Shown here piece after piece: positions 53,784 to 62,771 of a DNA stretch of 64,000 bases. Numbering within the stretch: the first letter of the stretch is position 1; each line of letters begins with the position of its first letter. The translations under genes and the position numbers were made by a program. Under the pieces are notes generated by a model. It had not been told where the DNA came from. It made no database searches and worked only from the letters and a program-made list of their open reading frames with translations. The stretch comes from Glo-17 sp964637835 (GTDB taxonomy: Bacteria > Krumholzibacteriota > Krumholzibacteriia > LZORAL124-64-63), in the NCBI GenBank assembly GCA_964637835.1, contig CAZWYF010000017.1, positions 7,541-71,540 on the forward strand, in the 5' to 3' direction.

Positions 53784-54152
53784 ATGCGCCGGACGCGACT
53801 GAACAGGACCACGACGGCTGTCTCGGCGATCGTGCTGGCGGCCGTGGCCGGCCTGGCCGGCCTGCGCGTGTGGGCCGGGAATCCGGCGGTGACGCCGACC
53901 CAGAAGGGAGCCCGGCTCTTCGCGGAGTCCGGCTGCATCCAGTGCCATCATCATCGCAGCCGCGAATCGAAGATGGGCCCCGGCCTGGACGACCTCTTCG
54001 ACCGCGAGACCCTGCCCGCGAGCGGGCGCCCGGCCACCGCCGAGAACGTCCGGCAGCAGCTGGTCGACCCCTACCAGCACATGCCCTCGTTCGCCGACCG
54101 GCTCAGCGAGGAGGAACGGACGCAGATCGTCGCGTTCCTGCGCCGGCTGTAG
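53784..54152 (+). CDS. Exported monoheme cytochrome c
   Basis: A 122-aa protein with an N-terminal membrane/signal segment (TTAVSAIVLAAVAGLAGLRVWA) and one heme-binding motif CIQCH; the axial Met is probably in QHMPSFADRLSEEE, the usual class I pattern. The histidine run CHHHRSRES directly after the heme motif is unusual. AGAGGCGAGG lies before the ATG. Coupled to the reductase, it may carry electrons from or to it outside the cytoplasm. Confidence 0.92.
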   Translation: MRRTRLNRTTTAVSAIVLAAVAGLAGLRVWAGNPAVTPTQKGARLFAESGCIQCHHHRSRESKMGPGLDDLFDRETLPASGRPATAENVRQQLVDPYQHMPSFADRLSEEERTQIVAFLRRL

Positions 54153-54470
54153 GCCGCGCCGCAACCGAGGTCGGCCGCCAGGCCGCCTAGGGCGGGAACG
54201 AGCCACAGCCATCCGCAGAGTACCGATCGCATGGTCCCTCTCTTCCTCGAGAGCACCGGCTCCCGCTATCGTGAATACTCCACGAGTCCCATCAGCGTCG
54301 TCTTCTCCCGGCGGTCACGGCATCCTCGCGACCCGGGGCCCCGGCCGACGCCAAGGCACGGCCCCGTGCGGGATGGTAGCATCTCCGTCGCCGCGCGCAT
54401 CATCTGGACTACAGTCCAGTTATCGGCAGCCACCGCCAGGAACCGCTCCGGGTCATGGCCGGCGTGGCGA
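54153..54470. other. Intergenic region with an orphan operator and a start-like remnant
   Basis: No complete gene. On the minus strand an ATG at 54233 with GAGAGGGA upstream begins a signal-peptide-like stretch (MRSVLCGWLWLVPALGG) but then runs antisense into the cytochrome c gene, so it may be the stump of a lost gene. A TetR operator-like palindrome lies 170 bases upstream of it at 54404-54419. Confidence 0.4.
54404..54419. promoter_or_regulatory. TetR operator-like palindrome, site 1
   Basis: CTGGACTACAGTCCAG is a perfect inverted repeat (CTGGACT-AC-AGTCCAG) beyond the 3' end of tetR. It shares its half-sites with the palindrome in the tetR promoter. The gene it controls is not evident; a minus-strand remnant at 54233 is the nearest candidate. 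Confidence 0.6.
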
Positions 54471-55055
54471 TCACCGGGCCCCGATGCCGTCGATCAACGC
54501 CTCGAAGCGAGCGATCAACTCCTCCTGGAGCGAGGTCGGCGCCTCGTCCGCGAGCCACTGGTGCGTCGTGGCGGTCAGCAGGCCGAGCAGGAGGTCGGCG
54601 AGGAAGTCGGCGTCGAGCCCGGGCCGCAGGTCGCCCTCGGCCTGCCCCGCCTGGACGATCTCCCGGAAGAACGCGCGCATCGCGGCGTCCATCCCGGTCG
54701 CGGCGTCGGCGAGGGGATCGACGGACCCCGCCTGGCGCATCACCTCGGCCATGACCTGGCGGTGCTCGGCCGAGATCGGGCCGATGGCGGCGAACAGGGC
54801 GGTCAGGCGCCCGCGAAAGCTCTGGACCCGGGCGAGGCGTGCGGCCCGGATCACCAGCGCGTCGAGACGCCGGGAGAACTCCACCAGGATCCCGGCCTTC
54901 TCGGGGAAGTGGTTGAAGACCGTCGCCCGCGCCACGCCCGCGCGCCGGGCGATGGCCGTGACGGTGGTCTCCTCGAAGCCGCGCTCGTCGAAGAGATCGA
55001 TGGCGGCGTCGTAGATGCGCTCGTGGTTGCGCTGATAGCGGCCGGTGGACGTCAT
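54471..55055 (-). CDS. TetR-family transcriptional repressor
   Basis: A 194-aa regulator. N-terminal TetR helix-turn-helix (IYDAAIDLFDERGFEETTVTAIARRAGVARATVFNHFPEKAGIL, residues 14-57) and a helical ligand-binding C-terminal domain typical of the AcrR group. GGAAGAG precedes the ATG. The palindrome at 55071-55084 lies 16 bases before the start, so it should repress itself. The ligand is not apparent. The orphan site at 54404 suggests a lost or distant target. Confidence 0.93.
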   Translation of the reverse strand: MTSTGRYQRNHERIYDAAIDLFDERGFEETTVTAIARRAGVARATVFNHFPEKAGILVEFSRRLDALVIRAARLARVQSFRGRLTALFAAIGPISAEHRQVMAEVMRQAGSVDPLADAATGMDAAMRAFFREIVQAGQAEGDLRPGLDADFLADLLLGLLTATTHQWLADEAPTSLQEELIARFEALIDGIGAR

Positions 55056-55070
55056 GACTCTTCCCGGATA

Positions 55071-55084
55071 TGGACTGGAGTCCA
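55071..55084 (-). promoter_or_regulatory. TetR operator-like palindrome, site 2 (autoregulation)
   Basis: TGGACTGGAGTCCA, an inverted repeat with the same half-site TGGACT as at 54404-54419 and the same two-base spacer, immediately upstream of the tetR start. Confidence 0.7.
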
Positions 55085-55225
55085 GATCCTACCTCTCACC
55101 AGAAGACCATACCATGGGGCGTGCGGTAGCCATCGCTCCTGGGCCGCCGGCCGAGGGTGCCGGATTGCACGCGGGTTGTCGAGTCCGGCGCGGCGGGTCG
55201 CATGGCTCTTCCCCTGGGTATCGCT

Positions 55226-56236
55226 TCACGCCGACCCGCACCCACCGATGAGGCGCTGGAGTTCATGGAACTCACGCTCATCGTCCGCAGCCAGCTCGAC
55301 GCACTCTTGCGACAGGGTCGTACGGGCCGCGAGCATCAGCGATCTCGCGTCATCGGTCGAGCCGCGAGCGAAGGCGATCCATGCCTGGTTGAACAGCCTC
55401 AGTGCGATCGCATGGGGATCATCCGTCTCGCCCTCGAGGATCGCACACTCCTCGAAACACCGCTCGGCGCGGTCGACGTTTCCCCTCCGGCATTCCACGT
55501 GGCCGAGATTGTGAAGATCGACGACCACCATCCCGTGATCGCCGATCTCCCGGTTCAACCGGACACTGGCCTCGAAGAGAGCGGCAGCCTGGTCGAGATC
55601 ACCGGTGAGGCGCGCTGATTGCGCACGCATGTGAAGCGGCGCCTGGCGGTATTCCGTCCCGAGGTCGTGGAGGAGCCTGTAGGCCTCGGCCGCGTGGGCG
55701 GTGGCCGCCGGACCGCGACGTTCGCACGCGGCAACCCGGCCGAGGCCGAGGTGGGCGAGCCCTTCGCACTCGCGGTCCTTCACGAGCCGAGCGACACCGA
55801 GAGCGTCCTCGTTCCTGGCAAGAGAATCGCCGAGCTGACCGAGTCGGAACGCGAGCAGACCGTCACCATACAGAGCGCGTGCGCGAAACCCTGTCGGCTC
55901 ATTCGCGCCGGGTGCCTCGAGAACGCCGGAGAGGAAGTGTCGGCCGCCTTCTTCATCCGGGGAAAGAACCCACAGACGCCAGGCGTTGGCGGCCAGTTCG
56001 ATCGCCGATGAATGGCCCTGATGCGCCGTGAACCAGGCCACGGCCGCGGCCATGCCGGCGCGTTGGTCGAGCAACGATCCGGCCCAGTCCGGCGTCTTCG
56101 CCGCGACGGGACGCCCCGAGGAGGTCGGAAACGTCCAGCGTGCGGTTCGCGACGCTGCCAGGAGGCGTTCGGCGAGTTCTCTCCCCGATTCGCCCTGATG
56201 AGGCACCAGATCTCTCACTGTCCCGAAGCCTGACAT
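55226..56236 (-). CDS. TPR protein resembling the sensor part of large regulators
   Basis: A 336-aa cytoplasmic protein made of tetratricopeptide-like helical repeats (GFRARALYGDGLLAFRLGQLGDS; LAHLGLGRVAACERRGPAA; LTGDLDQAAALFEASVRLNREIGDHGMVVVDLHNLGHVECRRGN). The pattern matches the C-terminal sensor part of AfsR/MalT-like ATPase regulators, but the ATPase and DNA-binding domains are missing; either it is a stand-alone TPR protein or the 3' part of a broken regulator gene. The N-terminal 60 residues are not TPR-like. It follows the kinase/propeller chimera on the same strand after 180 bases. Confidence 0.65.
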   Translation of the reverse strand: MSGFGTVRDLVPHQGESGRELAERLLAASRTARWTFPTSSGRPVAAKTPDWAGSLLDQRAGMAAAVAWFTAHQGHSSAIELAANAWRLWVLSPDEEGGRHFLSGVLEAPGANEPTGFRARALYGDGLLAFRLGQLGDSLARNEDALGVARLVKDRECEGLAHLGLGRVAACERRGPAATAHAAEAYRLLHDLGTEYRQAPLHMRAQSARLTGDLDQAAALFEASVRLNREIGDHGMVVVDLHNLGHVECRRGNVDRAERCFEECAILEGETDDPHAIALRLFNQAWIAFARGSTDDARSLMLAARTTLSQECVELAADDEREFHELQRLIGGCGSA

Positions 56237-56417
56237 CCTGAAGATGAAGCCGGTGCGCGGCCGCGGAGTGGCGCGGCGTCACGTGCAACGGCTCCACCGG
56301 AAGAGCGTCTTCACGTCGCTCGACGTCCTCGCGATCCTGCGCCTCGCCGCCTCGACTCTACCGGATCGCAGGACCGTTCTCAAGTCCGCAGCCAGCTCGG
56401 AAGCGTGGCGGCCCAGG

Positions 56418-57977
56418 TCACCGGGCCAGCACCATGGGGCGCGTCAGGACCTGGCCGCCGGCCTCCAGGCGGACCAGGTACACGCCCGAGGCCACCGAGC
56501 GTCCGCCATCATCGTTCCCGCGCCACATGACCTGCTGATCACCCGCGGGAAGGGAGCCCTCGTGCAGCGTCTTCACCAGGCGGCCCGCCACGTCGTAGAT
56601 GCGCAGGGTGGCCAGGGGGACCTCCTCGGTCAGCCGAAAGCGGATGCTCGTCGCCGGATTGAAGGGGTTGGGCGCGGCGCCGTGCAGGGCCACGGTGGAC
56701 GAGAGGGTCGGAGGCACGGCGGTCATGCCGCCGACCGGCCCGCTGCCCACCGATCCCCGGCGGCCGGGATCGGCGCCGCTCATGGGCCAGACCTCCCAGG
56801 CGAAGGGGCCGGAGACGCCCATGTCCAGTAACCACGTCTCCTCGGTGGTGGCGACGACCATCTCCATCTTGCCGTCGGAGTCCACGTCGGCCTCGGCGAC
56901 GGGGGCGTGGATCTCGCCGCCCATGTCCCGGGGCCAGCCGTCCTGCAGCCCGTCCGGGGTGAACACCCGCAGGCGGCCGTCGATCCCGCCCACGATCACC
57001 GCGCGCTCGCCCGGACCCACCTTGGCCACCATGGGCTCGATGACGGGCGATCCCAGCGGCACGTCCATCTCCCAGTTCAGCAACACGATGCCGGCCGGCG
57101 AGACCGCATGCACGGAGTGGGCCGCGTCCATGAAGATCAGGTCGCGGCGGTCGTTGCCGGCGAGGTCGGCCAGGGCCACCTGGCTGGGGGTCCCGGGGAT
57201 CCCGGTGTCGTACGGCCAGGCGGCGCCCGCGGACGTGCCATCGTGGTGGACCACGTGGACGGTCCCGTCGGAGCGGGGGATGACGATCTCCAGGTCCCCG
57301 TCGTCATCGAAGTCCGCCAGGCTGGGCGAGCCGGCCGCCGCCTCGCCCGCGCCGAACACGAACTCCACCTGGGCCAGGTGGTTCAGGATCACGGTTCGCT
57401 CGGTCAGGGGGACCACCATCTCGCCGAGGCCGTCGCCGTCGACGTCGCCGAGGGCCACCCGGCCGTTGATCACGCCCCCGGCCGCGGGGGCGGTCCATGG
57501 CCACCCCTCGGGCTGGACGCCGTCCTCGCCCAGGACGGTCAGGACGTTGTCCTCGGCGATGACCAGCGCCAGGTCGGTGGCGGCCACCCCCACGTCCCGG
57601 TGGGCCGACCCTAGCAATGCGCGGTGCCGCGCGAGGGACTCCTGCGGCAGGGGCACCGCGACCTCCGTTCCGTGGACCGGCACGGTGGCCAGGGCCAGGT
57701 TGTGCCGTACCCTGGCCAGCGTCAGCGAATCGCTACCGGCCTGCTCGTGGTAGGCGACCAGGGCCTCCATGGCCGCCAGCCATTCCTCGTTCCGGCCGTG
57801 GGCGGCATACACCGAGGCCAGCAGCTCCCTCAGCCAGGCCTGCACCTGCGGCTGGTCGTCCAGACCATCGACGGCCCCGGCCAGCATGCCGATGAAGCTG
57901 TCCTGGGTCAGGGCCTCGCCGTCGGGATGGTTCAGCGGATTGGATCCGGTCAGCAGGTCGCTCAGGACCCCGATCAC
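56418..57977 (-). CDS. Chimeric TPR/FG-GAP propeller protein with sorting tail
   Basis: A 519-aa frame starting at a GTG that overlaps the kinase stop (GTGA). Residues about 1-110 read like the TPR section that normally follows a Ser/Thr kinase (VIGVLSDLLTGSNP; FIGMLAGAVDGLDDQPQVQAWL; RHRALLGSAHRDVGVA). They switch without a signal peptide into an FG-GAP/VCBS propeller (GDVDGDGLGEMVVP, ADFDDDGDLEIVIP, ADVDSDGKMEMVVA) that ends in an FlgD-like sorting module (PNPFNPATSIRF, GVYLVRLEAGG). A propeller with a sorting tail should be exported, yet this frame has no signal peptide, so it is probably a chimera or a frameshifted part of one kinase-propeller protein. Confidence 0.7.
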   Translation of the reverse strand: MIGVLSDLLTGSNPLNHPDGEALTQDSFIGMLAGAVDGLDDQPQVQAWLRELLASVYAAHGRNEEWLAAMEALVAYHEQAGSDSLTLARVRHNLALATVPVHGTEVAVPLPQESLARHRALLGSAHRDVGVAATDLALVIAEDNVLTVLGEDGVQPEGWPWTAPAAGGVINGRVALGDVDGDGLGEMVVPLTERTVILNHLAQVEFVFGAGEAAAGSPSLADFDDDGDLEIVIPRSDGTVHVVHHDGTSAGAAWPYDTGIPGTPSQVALADLAGNDRRDLIFMDAAHSVHAVSPAGIVLLNWEMDVPLGSPVIEPMVAKVGPGERAVIVGGIDGRLRVFTPDGLQDGWPRDMGGEIHAPVAEADVDSDGKMEMVVATTEETWLLDMGVSGPFAWEVWPMSGADPGRRGSVGSGPVGGMTAVPPTLSSTVALHGAAPNPFNPATSIRFRLTEEVPLATLRIYDVAGRLVKTLHEGSLPAGDQQVMWRGNDDGGRSVASGVYLVRLEAGGQVLTRPMVLAR

Positions 57978-59044
57978 GGCATCGGCCCGGGCCGCCCTTG
58001 CAGGTGGTTGGCCACGTCCTCGTCCAGCTCGCGCGCCGACTGGTAGCGGCGATCCGGCTCCTTGCGCATGGCCGTCAGGACGAGGTTGTCCAGCTCCCCG
58101 CGCAGGGCCCGGCGGCGGTCCGGCCGCCGTCGGCTGGGAGGCCCGGGCTCCGCCTCGCAGATGCTGCGCTCGATGGCCGTGGCCGAGCGCTGATCCACCT
58201 CGAAGGGACGCTCGTCGGTGAGCAGCTCGTAGAGCAGCACGCCCAGGGAGTAGACGTCGGTGGCCGTGGTCACCGGCTGGCCCCTGACCTGCTCCGGCGC
58301 GGCGTGGGTCGGCGTCAGGACGCGGTCCAGGGCGATGGTCGTGTCGGCATCGGTCTCGTCCAGGAGCTTGGCGATGCCGAAGTCCAGCAGCCGGACCTCG
58401 CCGCCCTCGGTCACCAGGATGTTGGCGGGCTTCAGGTCCCGGTGCACCACCAGGTTGTTGTGGGCGGCCTGCACGGTCTCGCAGACGGTACGGAAGAGCT
58501 CCAGACGCCCGCGCAGTGGCAGCTTCCGCCGGCGGACCCACTCGGTGATGGGCTCGCCATCGACGTACTGCATGACCAGGTAGGGGTGGCCGTCGTCGGT
58601 CATGCCACCGTCCAGGAGCATGGCGATGTTGGGGTGTTCGAGCTGGGCCAGGATCTGCCGCTCGCGGAGGAACCGCTCGGTGGCGCCGCGCCGCGCCAGG
58701 CCCGGCCGGATCAGCTTGAAGGCGACACGACGCTCGTACTGGGCATCGTCACGCTCGGCCAGGTAGACGTCGCCCATCCCCCCGCGTCCGATCAGTGACA
58801 CCAGGCGATAGGCGCCGATGGTCCGCCCCAGCAGGGGATCGGCGGGGTCGCCGTCGCTCAGCAGGCGATCCTCCACGTGGAGGCGGCTCGGCCCCTCGTG
58901 GGCGTCCAGCATGGCCTCGATCTCCCGACGCGCGTCCTGGTCGCCGGCACAGGCCGCGTCCAGGAAGGCGGCCCGCTCCGGGGCAGGAGTCGCGAGGGCG
59001 GCGTGGAACAGTTCGCCGAGCCGGGACCAGGTGAGGTTGGACAA
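57974..59044 (-). CDS. Pkn-type serine/threonine protein kinase
   Basis: A 356-aa cytoplasmic kinase of the bacterial kinase-TPR family. The N-terminal ~70 residues (TWSRLGELFHAALATPAPERAAFLDAAC) are the usual leader. Kinase motifs: GRGGMGDVYLAE, VAFKL (Lys), HRDLKPANILV (catalytic loop), DFGIAKLLD and APEQVRGQP. Normally a TM helix and TPRs follow; here translation stops right after DVANHLQGR and a second frame takes over by a four-base overlap. I used TTG 59044 because GGAGG is seven bases upstream; ATG 59098 is the alternative. It follows the ECF sigma gene and probably belongs to its regulon. Confidence 0.9.
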   Translation of the reverse strand: MSNLTWSRLGELFHAALATPAPERAAFLDAACAGDQDARREIEAMLDAHEGPSRLHVEDRLLSDGDPADPLLGRTIGAYRLVSLIGRGGMGDVYLAERDDAQYERRVAFKLIRPGLARRGATERFLRERQILAQLEHPNIAMLLDGGMTDDGHPYLVMQYVDGEPITEWVRRRKLPLRGRLELFRTVCETVQAAHNNLVVHRDLKPANILVTEGGEVRLLDFGIAKLLDETDADTTIALDRVLTPTHAAPEQVRGQPVTTATDVYSLGVLLYELLTDERPFEVDQRSATAIERSICEAEPGPPSRRRPDRRRALRGELDNLVLTAMRKEPDRRYQSARELDEDVANHLQGRPGPMP

Positions 59045-59131
59045 GACGGATCCTCCGGGCGCTGCGCCACGACCCCGGGCGGCAGCTCGCGCATTCATGG
59101 CGACATTCCGGCCAGAAAACGGTCACGCCGA

Positions 59132-59728
59132 TCACGACGCGTCCGGGTCGGGAGCCGTTCCCAGCTCCCGCGCCACCTCCTTGCGCAGCCACGCCCGGGC
59201 CGCCACCCACTCGCGCTGCACGGTCTTGGTGGACACGCCCAGGAGCTGGGCCGTCTCCGCCACCGACAGCCCGGCGTAGAACCGTTGCTCGACCACCCTG
59301 GCCGCCCGCGCGTCCAGGGCCGCCAGGCGCTCGATCGCCGCGTCCAGGGCCAGGATCTCGTCGCTCTCCTCGACGCTCAGGAAGGGCTCGACCTCCTCGA
59401 GGGGAACCGGGCGCTCCCCGCCGCCGCGCTTGGCCCGGGTCCGCGTCCGGGCGTAGTCCACCAGCACGCGGCGCATGGTCACCGCGGCGACGCCCATGAA
59501 CTGGATGCGGTCGGCGGCGTCGATGCGCCGCTGGGCCGCCAGCTTCAGGTACACCTCGTTGACCAGGGCGGTGGCGGCCAGGGTGTGGTCGGCGCGCTCG
59601 TCGCGCAGGCGCTGGCGGGCCAGCAGGCGGATCTCGTCGTAGAGCAGGCGCATGACGTGATCGAGGGCGGCGTCATCGCCCTCGGACATCCTGCCCAGCC
59701 AGATGGTGAGGTTCTCTTCCGCAGGCAC
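59132..59728 (-). CDS. ECF-type RNA polymerase sigma factor
   Basis: A 198-aa sigma factor of the TIGR02999 (ECF, kinase-linked) type: region 2 in HVMRLLYDEIRLLARQRL and LAATALVNEVYLKLA, region 2.3/2.4 in FMGVAAVTMRRVLVDYAR, and region 4 helix-turn-helix in LSVAETAQLLGVSTKTVQREW. These sigma factors sit beside Ser/Thr kinases and are thought to be controlled by phosphorylation, having no anti-sigma factor. GTG start. Next gene is the kinase, in the same direction. Confidence 0.92.
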   Translation of the reverse strand: MPAEENLTIWLGRMSEGDDAALDHVMRLLYDEIRLLARQRLRDERADHTLAATALVNEVYLKLAAQRRIDAADRIQFMGVAAVTMRRVLVDYARTRTRAKRGGGERPVPLEEVEPFLSVEESDEILALDAAIERLAALDARAARVVEQRFYAGLSVAETAQLLGVSTKTVQREWVAARAWLRKEVARELGTAPDPDAS

Positions 59729-59964
59729 CGGGGCCGGCCTCCGTCGCGTGGGGAAGCGGGGTGGCTTTCAGGGATGTCGCTACATTATGCGGATACCGTC
59801 CGATCGGACAACCCCCGCATTGCGCACCAGCCGGCCGGGGCCGGGCGCAGCCAGATCCGGGTGCCGGCGCGGGCATCGGTCGCCTCGGTGACATCCCCAC
59901 GGCTGTGCCTATGTTGTGGGCCAGCCGACGTCCGTTTCCCTGGATCCCCGCCGAGGAGTGCGCC

Positions 59965-60351
59965 GTGACGCAATTGACCCTCGCCTTCGGTATCGCCTTC
60001 CTGCTACTCGGCATCATCGCCTACTTCGCCACCGGCATGCAGAGCGTCACCGCGCTGATCCCGGCCTTCTTCGGCGTCATCTTCGTGGTGCTCGGCGTGA
60101 TCATGCGCGCGCCATCACGGGCCAGGCACGCCGGCCACGCCGCCGCCACGCTCGCGCTGCTCGGTCTGCTCGGAAGTGCGCGCGGCGTGCCCGCGGTGAT
60201 CACCCTGATCCAGGGTGGCGAGACCGAGCGCCCGGCGGCGGCCATCGCGCAGGCCGTGATGGTCGTCCTCTGCGCTGCCTACGTCGCGCTGGCGATCAAG
60301 AGCTTCCTCGAGGCACGCAGAGCCCGGGAAGGCGGCCGCGCCGCGGATTAG
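59965..60351 (+). CDS. Small four-helix membrane protein, unknown
   Basis: A 128-aa protein with about four TM helices (LAFGIAFLLLGIIAYFATG; IPAFFGVIFVVLGVIM; AATLALLGLLGSARGV; AIAQAVMVVLCAAYVALAI). GTG start with GAGGAG seven bases upstream. Divergent from the sigma factor gene. It resembles short uncharacterised membrane proteins found in many FCB genomes; no function can be assigned. Confidence 0.75.
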   Translation: MTQLTLAFGIAFLLLGIIAYFATGMQSVTALIPAFFGVIFVVLGVIMRAPSRARHAGHAAATLALLGLLGSARGVPAVITLIQGGETERPAAAIAQAVMVVLCAAYVALAIKSFLEARRAREGGRAAD

Positions 60352-60623
60352 TCGACCGCCGGCCGGTACGAGCAGCAGGCAGGCCAGCGCCAGGGCGAAG
60401 GGGGAGTGCTTGGGCGGCAACATGGTCGGATGTCCCTCCGCGGGCGTCAGGGGTGATGACGAAGGCTCGACATCCCGTGGCGACATCCCGGCCGGAAACC
60501 GGACATCGATGCCCGAGCTTCCTCGAGCCAGCCCCGCGGACCGAGAAACTGGGAACCAACAACAAGACGAAAGATATCATGGATTGCTTCGCTGCTCATT
60601 TGCCCTGACCGGAAAGGCCCACC
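60352..60623. other. Intergenic region, nothing evident
   Basis: About 270 bases between the small membrane protein and the propeller gene. No convincing ORF, hairpin terminator or promoter was seen. Confidence 0.4.
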
Positions 60624-61631
60624 ATGAAATCCCATCTCGTCACGGCCCTGTTGCTGAGCTCGCTGTCGTGCGCCCACGTGGCCCTTGCTGCCGAACCAGT
60701 CCTGGAAGACCAGATCAGCGACTTCATCCGCCGCATCCATCAGGATGCGCGGGGGCACTACTGGTTCGGGACCAACGGCGACGGTGTCGTCCGCTACGAT
60801 GGTCGGGAGCTGAAGTACTTCCAGCGCCAGGAGGGCTTCGGCGGGGCCGCGGTGCGCGGCATCCTGGAGGACGAGGCCGGCGATCTCTGGTTCGCCACCT
60901 CCGGTGGCGTCTCCGTATTCGATGGGCACGCCTTCGTCACCTACGGCCCGGACGACGGCCTGCCCCACCACGATGTCTGGAGCCTGCTCCTGGACAGCCA
61001 CGGCACCATCTGGGTGGGGACCCTCGAAGGCGTCTGCACCTTCGAAGAGGGGAGATTCGCGCGCTTCGATCTGCCGTCCACCGTGGCCGACCCCACCCGT
61101 GGCGTCGCCGGCCCCGATCTGGCGCGCTGCATCTACGAGGACGGCCGCGGCCGCATCTGGTTCGGCACCGACGGTGGGGCCTTCGTCCTCGAGGACGGCG
61201 AGCTGAGAAGGATCTCCGTGGCCGACGGCCCGAGCAGTCCCGGGGTCAACGACATCCAGGAGGATGGCGAGGGCAACATCTGGTTCGCCACCCACCACGA
61301 CGGTGTCTGTCGCTGGGATGGCCACCGTTTCACCCGCTTCGGTCCCGAGGATGGCGTGCTGGGCGAGGAGGTCTGGGACCTGTTCCGTGACAGCGCCGGC
61401 GACATCTGGTTCCCGGTGGAACGTCACGGCCTGTATCGCCATGACGGCGAAGGGTTCACGCAGTACTTCCGCGACGAGGGGCTCGCCAGCCCCGCGGTCC
61501 AGTGCACCTACGAGGACGCCGCGGGCCGGCTCTGGGCGGGTGGTTATCTGGGGCTGTACCGTCTGGAGGGGGACGCCTTCGTCAACGTGACGGCCGACGG
61601 TCCCTGGCCGGAGCCCTCGGCGCCAGAGTAG
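60624..61631 (+). CDS. Exported two-component-regulator-type propeller protein
   Basis: A 335-aa exported protein with a signal peptide (VTALLLSSLSCAHVALAA). The body consists of at least seven Reg_prop-type repeats with the D-x-x-G-x-x-W-F-G/A signature (DARGHYWFGTN, DEAGDLWFATS, DSHGTIWVGT, DGRGRIWFGT, DGEGNIWFATH, DSAGDIWFPVE, DAAGRLWAGGY). In hybrid two-component systems such propellers form the extracytoplasmic sensor; here no kinase follows, so it is a stand-alone propeller. GGAAAGG precedes the ATG. Confidence 0.88.
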   Translation: MKSHLVTALLLSSLSCAHVALAAEPVLEDQISDFIRRIHQDARGHYWFGTNGDGVVRYDGRELKYFQRQEGFGGAAVRGILEDEAGDLWFATSGGVSVFDGHAFVTYGPDDGLPHHDVWSLLLDSHGTIWVGTLEGVCTFEEGRFARFDLPSTVADPTRGVAGPDLARCIYEDGRGRIWFGTDGGAFVLEDGELRRISVADGPSSPGVNDIQEDGEGNIWFATHHDGVCRWDGHRFTRFGPEDGVLGEEVWDLFRDSAGDIWFPVERHGLYRHDGEGFTQYFRDEGLASPAVQCTYEDAAGRLWAGGYLGLYRLEGDAFVNVTADGPWPEPSAPE

Positions 61632-61817
61632 CCTCGGGGCTCCAGACCGCGTCCGGGACCGCGCGCGCCTACTCCACCAGCACCGCCTTCACCACGTCGT
61701 GCTCTCCGCGGGAGACGACCCGCACGAGTCGGCCCGCCACGACGGGCGTCACGTCGCCCTCGCCCGGACGGAGCCGATGAAGTCGGGGCCACGCCATTCT
61801 CCGCCCCCGGCACCTGA

Positions 61818-62614
61818 TCATCCGGGCCCCAGCGCCAGGTACGCCCCCACTGGATCCTGAACGACCGCGCATGCGTATTCCCCATCGGTTCCGCGTCGCG
61901 CCTCGATGATCCCACCGCCTTCCTCTCGCACGCGACGGAGGCTCTCGGCGAGGTCGCCCACGGGAAGGTAGATCATCCAGGTGGGCGGCAGGCCCCGGTT
62001 CACACCGCGCGCATGACAGATCCCCGCCGCCGGGTTCCCATCCTCGGCGAGCATGTTGTAGTCGACGTAGCGTTCGACCGGGTCCTTCATCTCGACGTCC
62101 TGCACCGACCAGCCCACGACCTGTCGATAGAAGTCCCGGGTTGCCGAGGCGTCAGGGACCGTGAGGTCGAGCCACGAGATGCAACCCACGCGCGCCGTCG
62201 CGTCGCGCGATGAGACGCCCTCTGGTGGGGGGAGCGCCTCCCCGGGAACGACCGGGATGATCCCGAACGCCGCGCCATTGGGATCGAGCAGCACCGCCCA
62301 CTGGCTCTCGCCGCTGTCGTCTTTGCCGTGCATCAGCTCGCGCCCGCTGAGGTCGAGCGCACGCTCCACGCTGGTTGCGACATCGGCGACCTGGATGTGC
62401 GGCATCCATTGGAGCGGAAGGTCAGCATGCTCTGCGCCGCGCGGGCCCAGGCCGATGATGGGCATGCCTCGGTTGTTCGTCAGATCCGCACGCCAGAGCG
62501 GATTCTCGCCCGTGCCGAGGATCCGTGAGTAGAATCGCACTTCACGTTCGTGGTCGGGAACGGCGATGTCGGCGCTGAGGATTCCGCCGACGCGTGGGGC
62601 AAAAGGTCACTCAT
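61818..62614 (-). CDS. VOC-family protein with probable N-terminal frameshift
   Basis: A two-domain vicinal-oxygen-chelate protein. From 62540 the frame reads VRFYSRILGTGENPLW, GMPIIGLG, LQWMPHIQVADV, GRELMHGKDD, then a second domain (ISWLDLTVPDASATRDFYRQVVGW). Upstream, in the same frame, VGGILSADIAVPDHERE continues the expected N-terminus, but a stop precedes it and the natural ATG (62614, MSDLL) is in another frame. A one-base loss in the AAAA/GGGG run near 62596-62604 would explain this. It is either a sequencing/assembly error or a mutation. Metal-binding His/Glu pairs are present; substrate unknown. Confidence 0.7.
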
Positions 62615-62771
62615 GTTTCGCGTCCTGACTGGCATCTCGTGGGTTGGCTCGCAAAGCTGATCGCGCCAGCTACTCTGCTTCGACGGGCTCGCGATCGCGG
62701 CGATCCGGTGGCGGTCTGACGCCAGTGGTGCGGGAACGGGCCCGGGCTTGGCGAGCTGGCGGTACGCCTTG

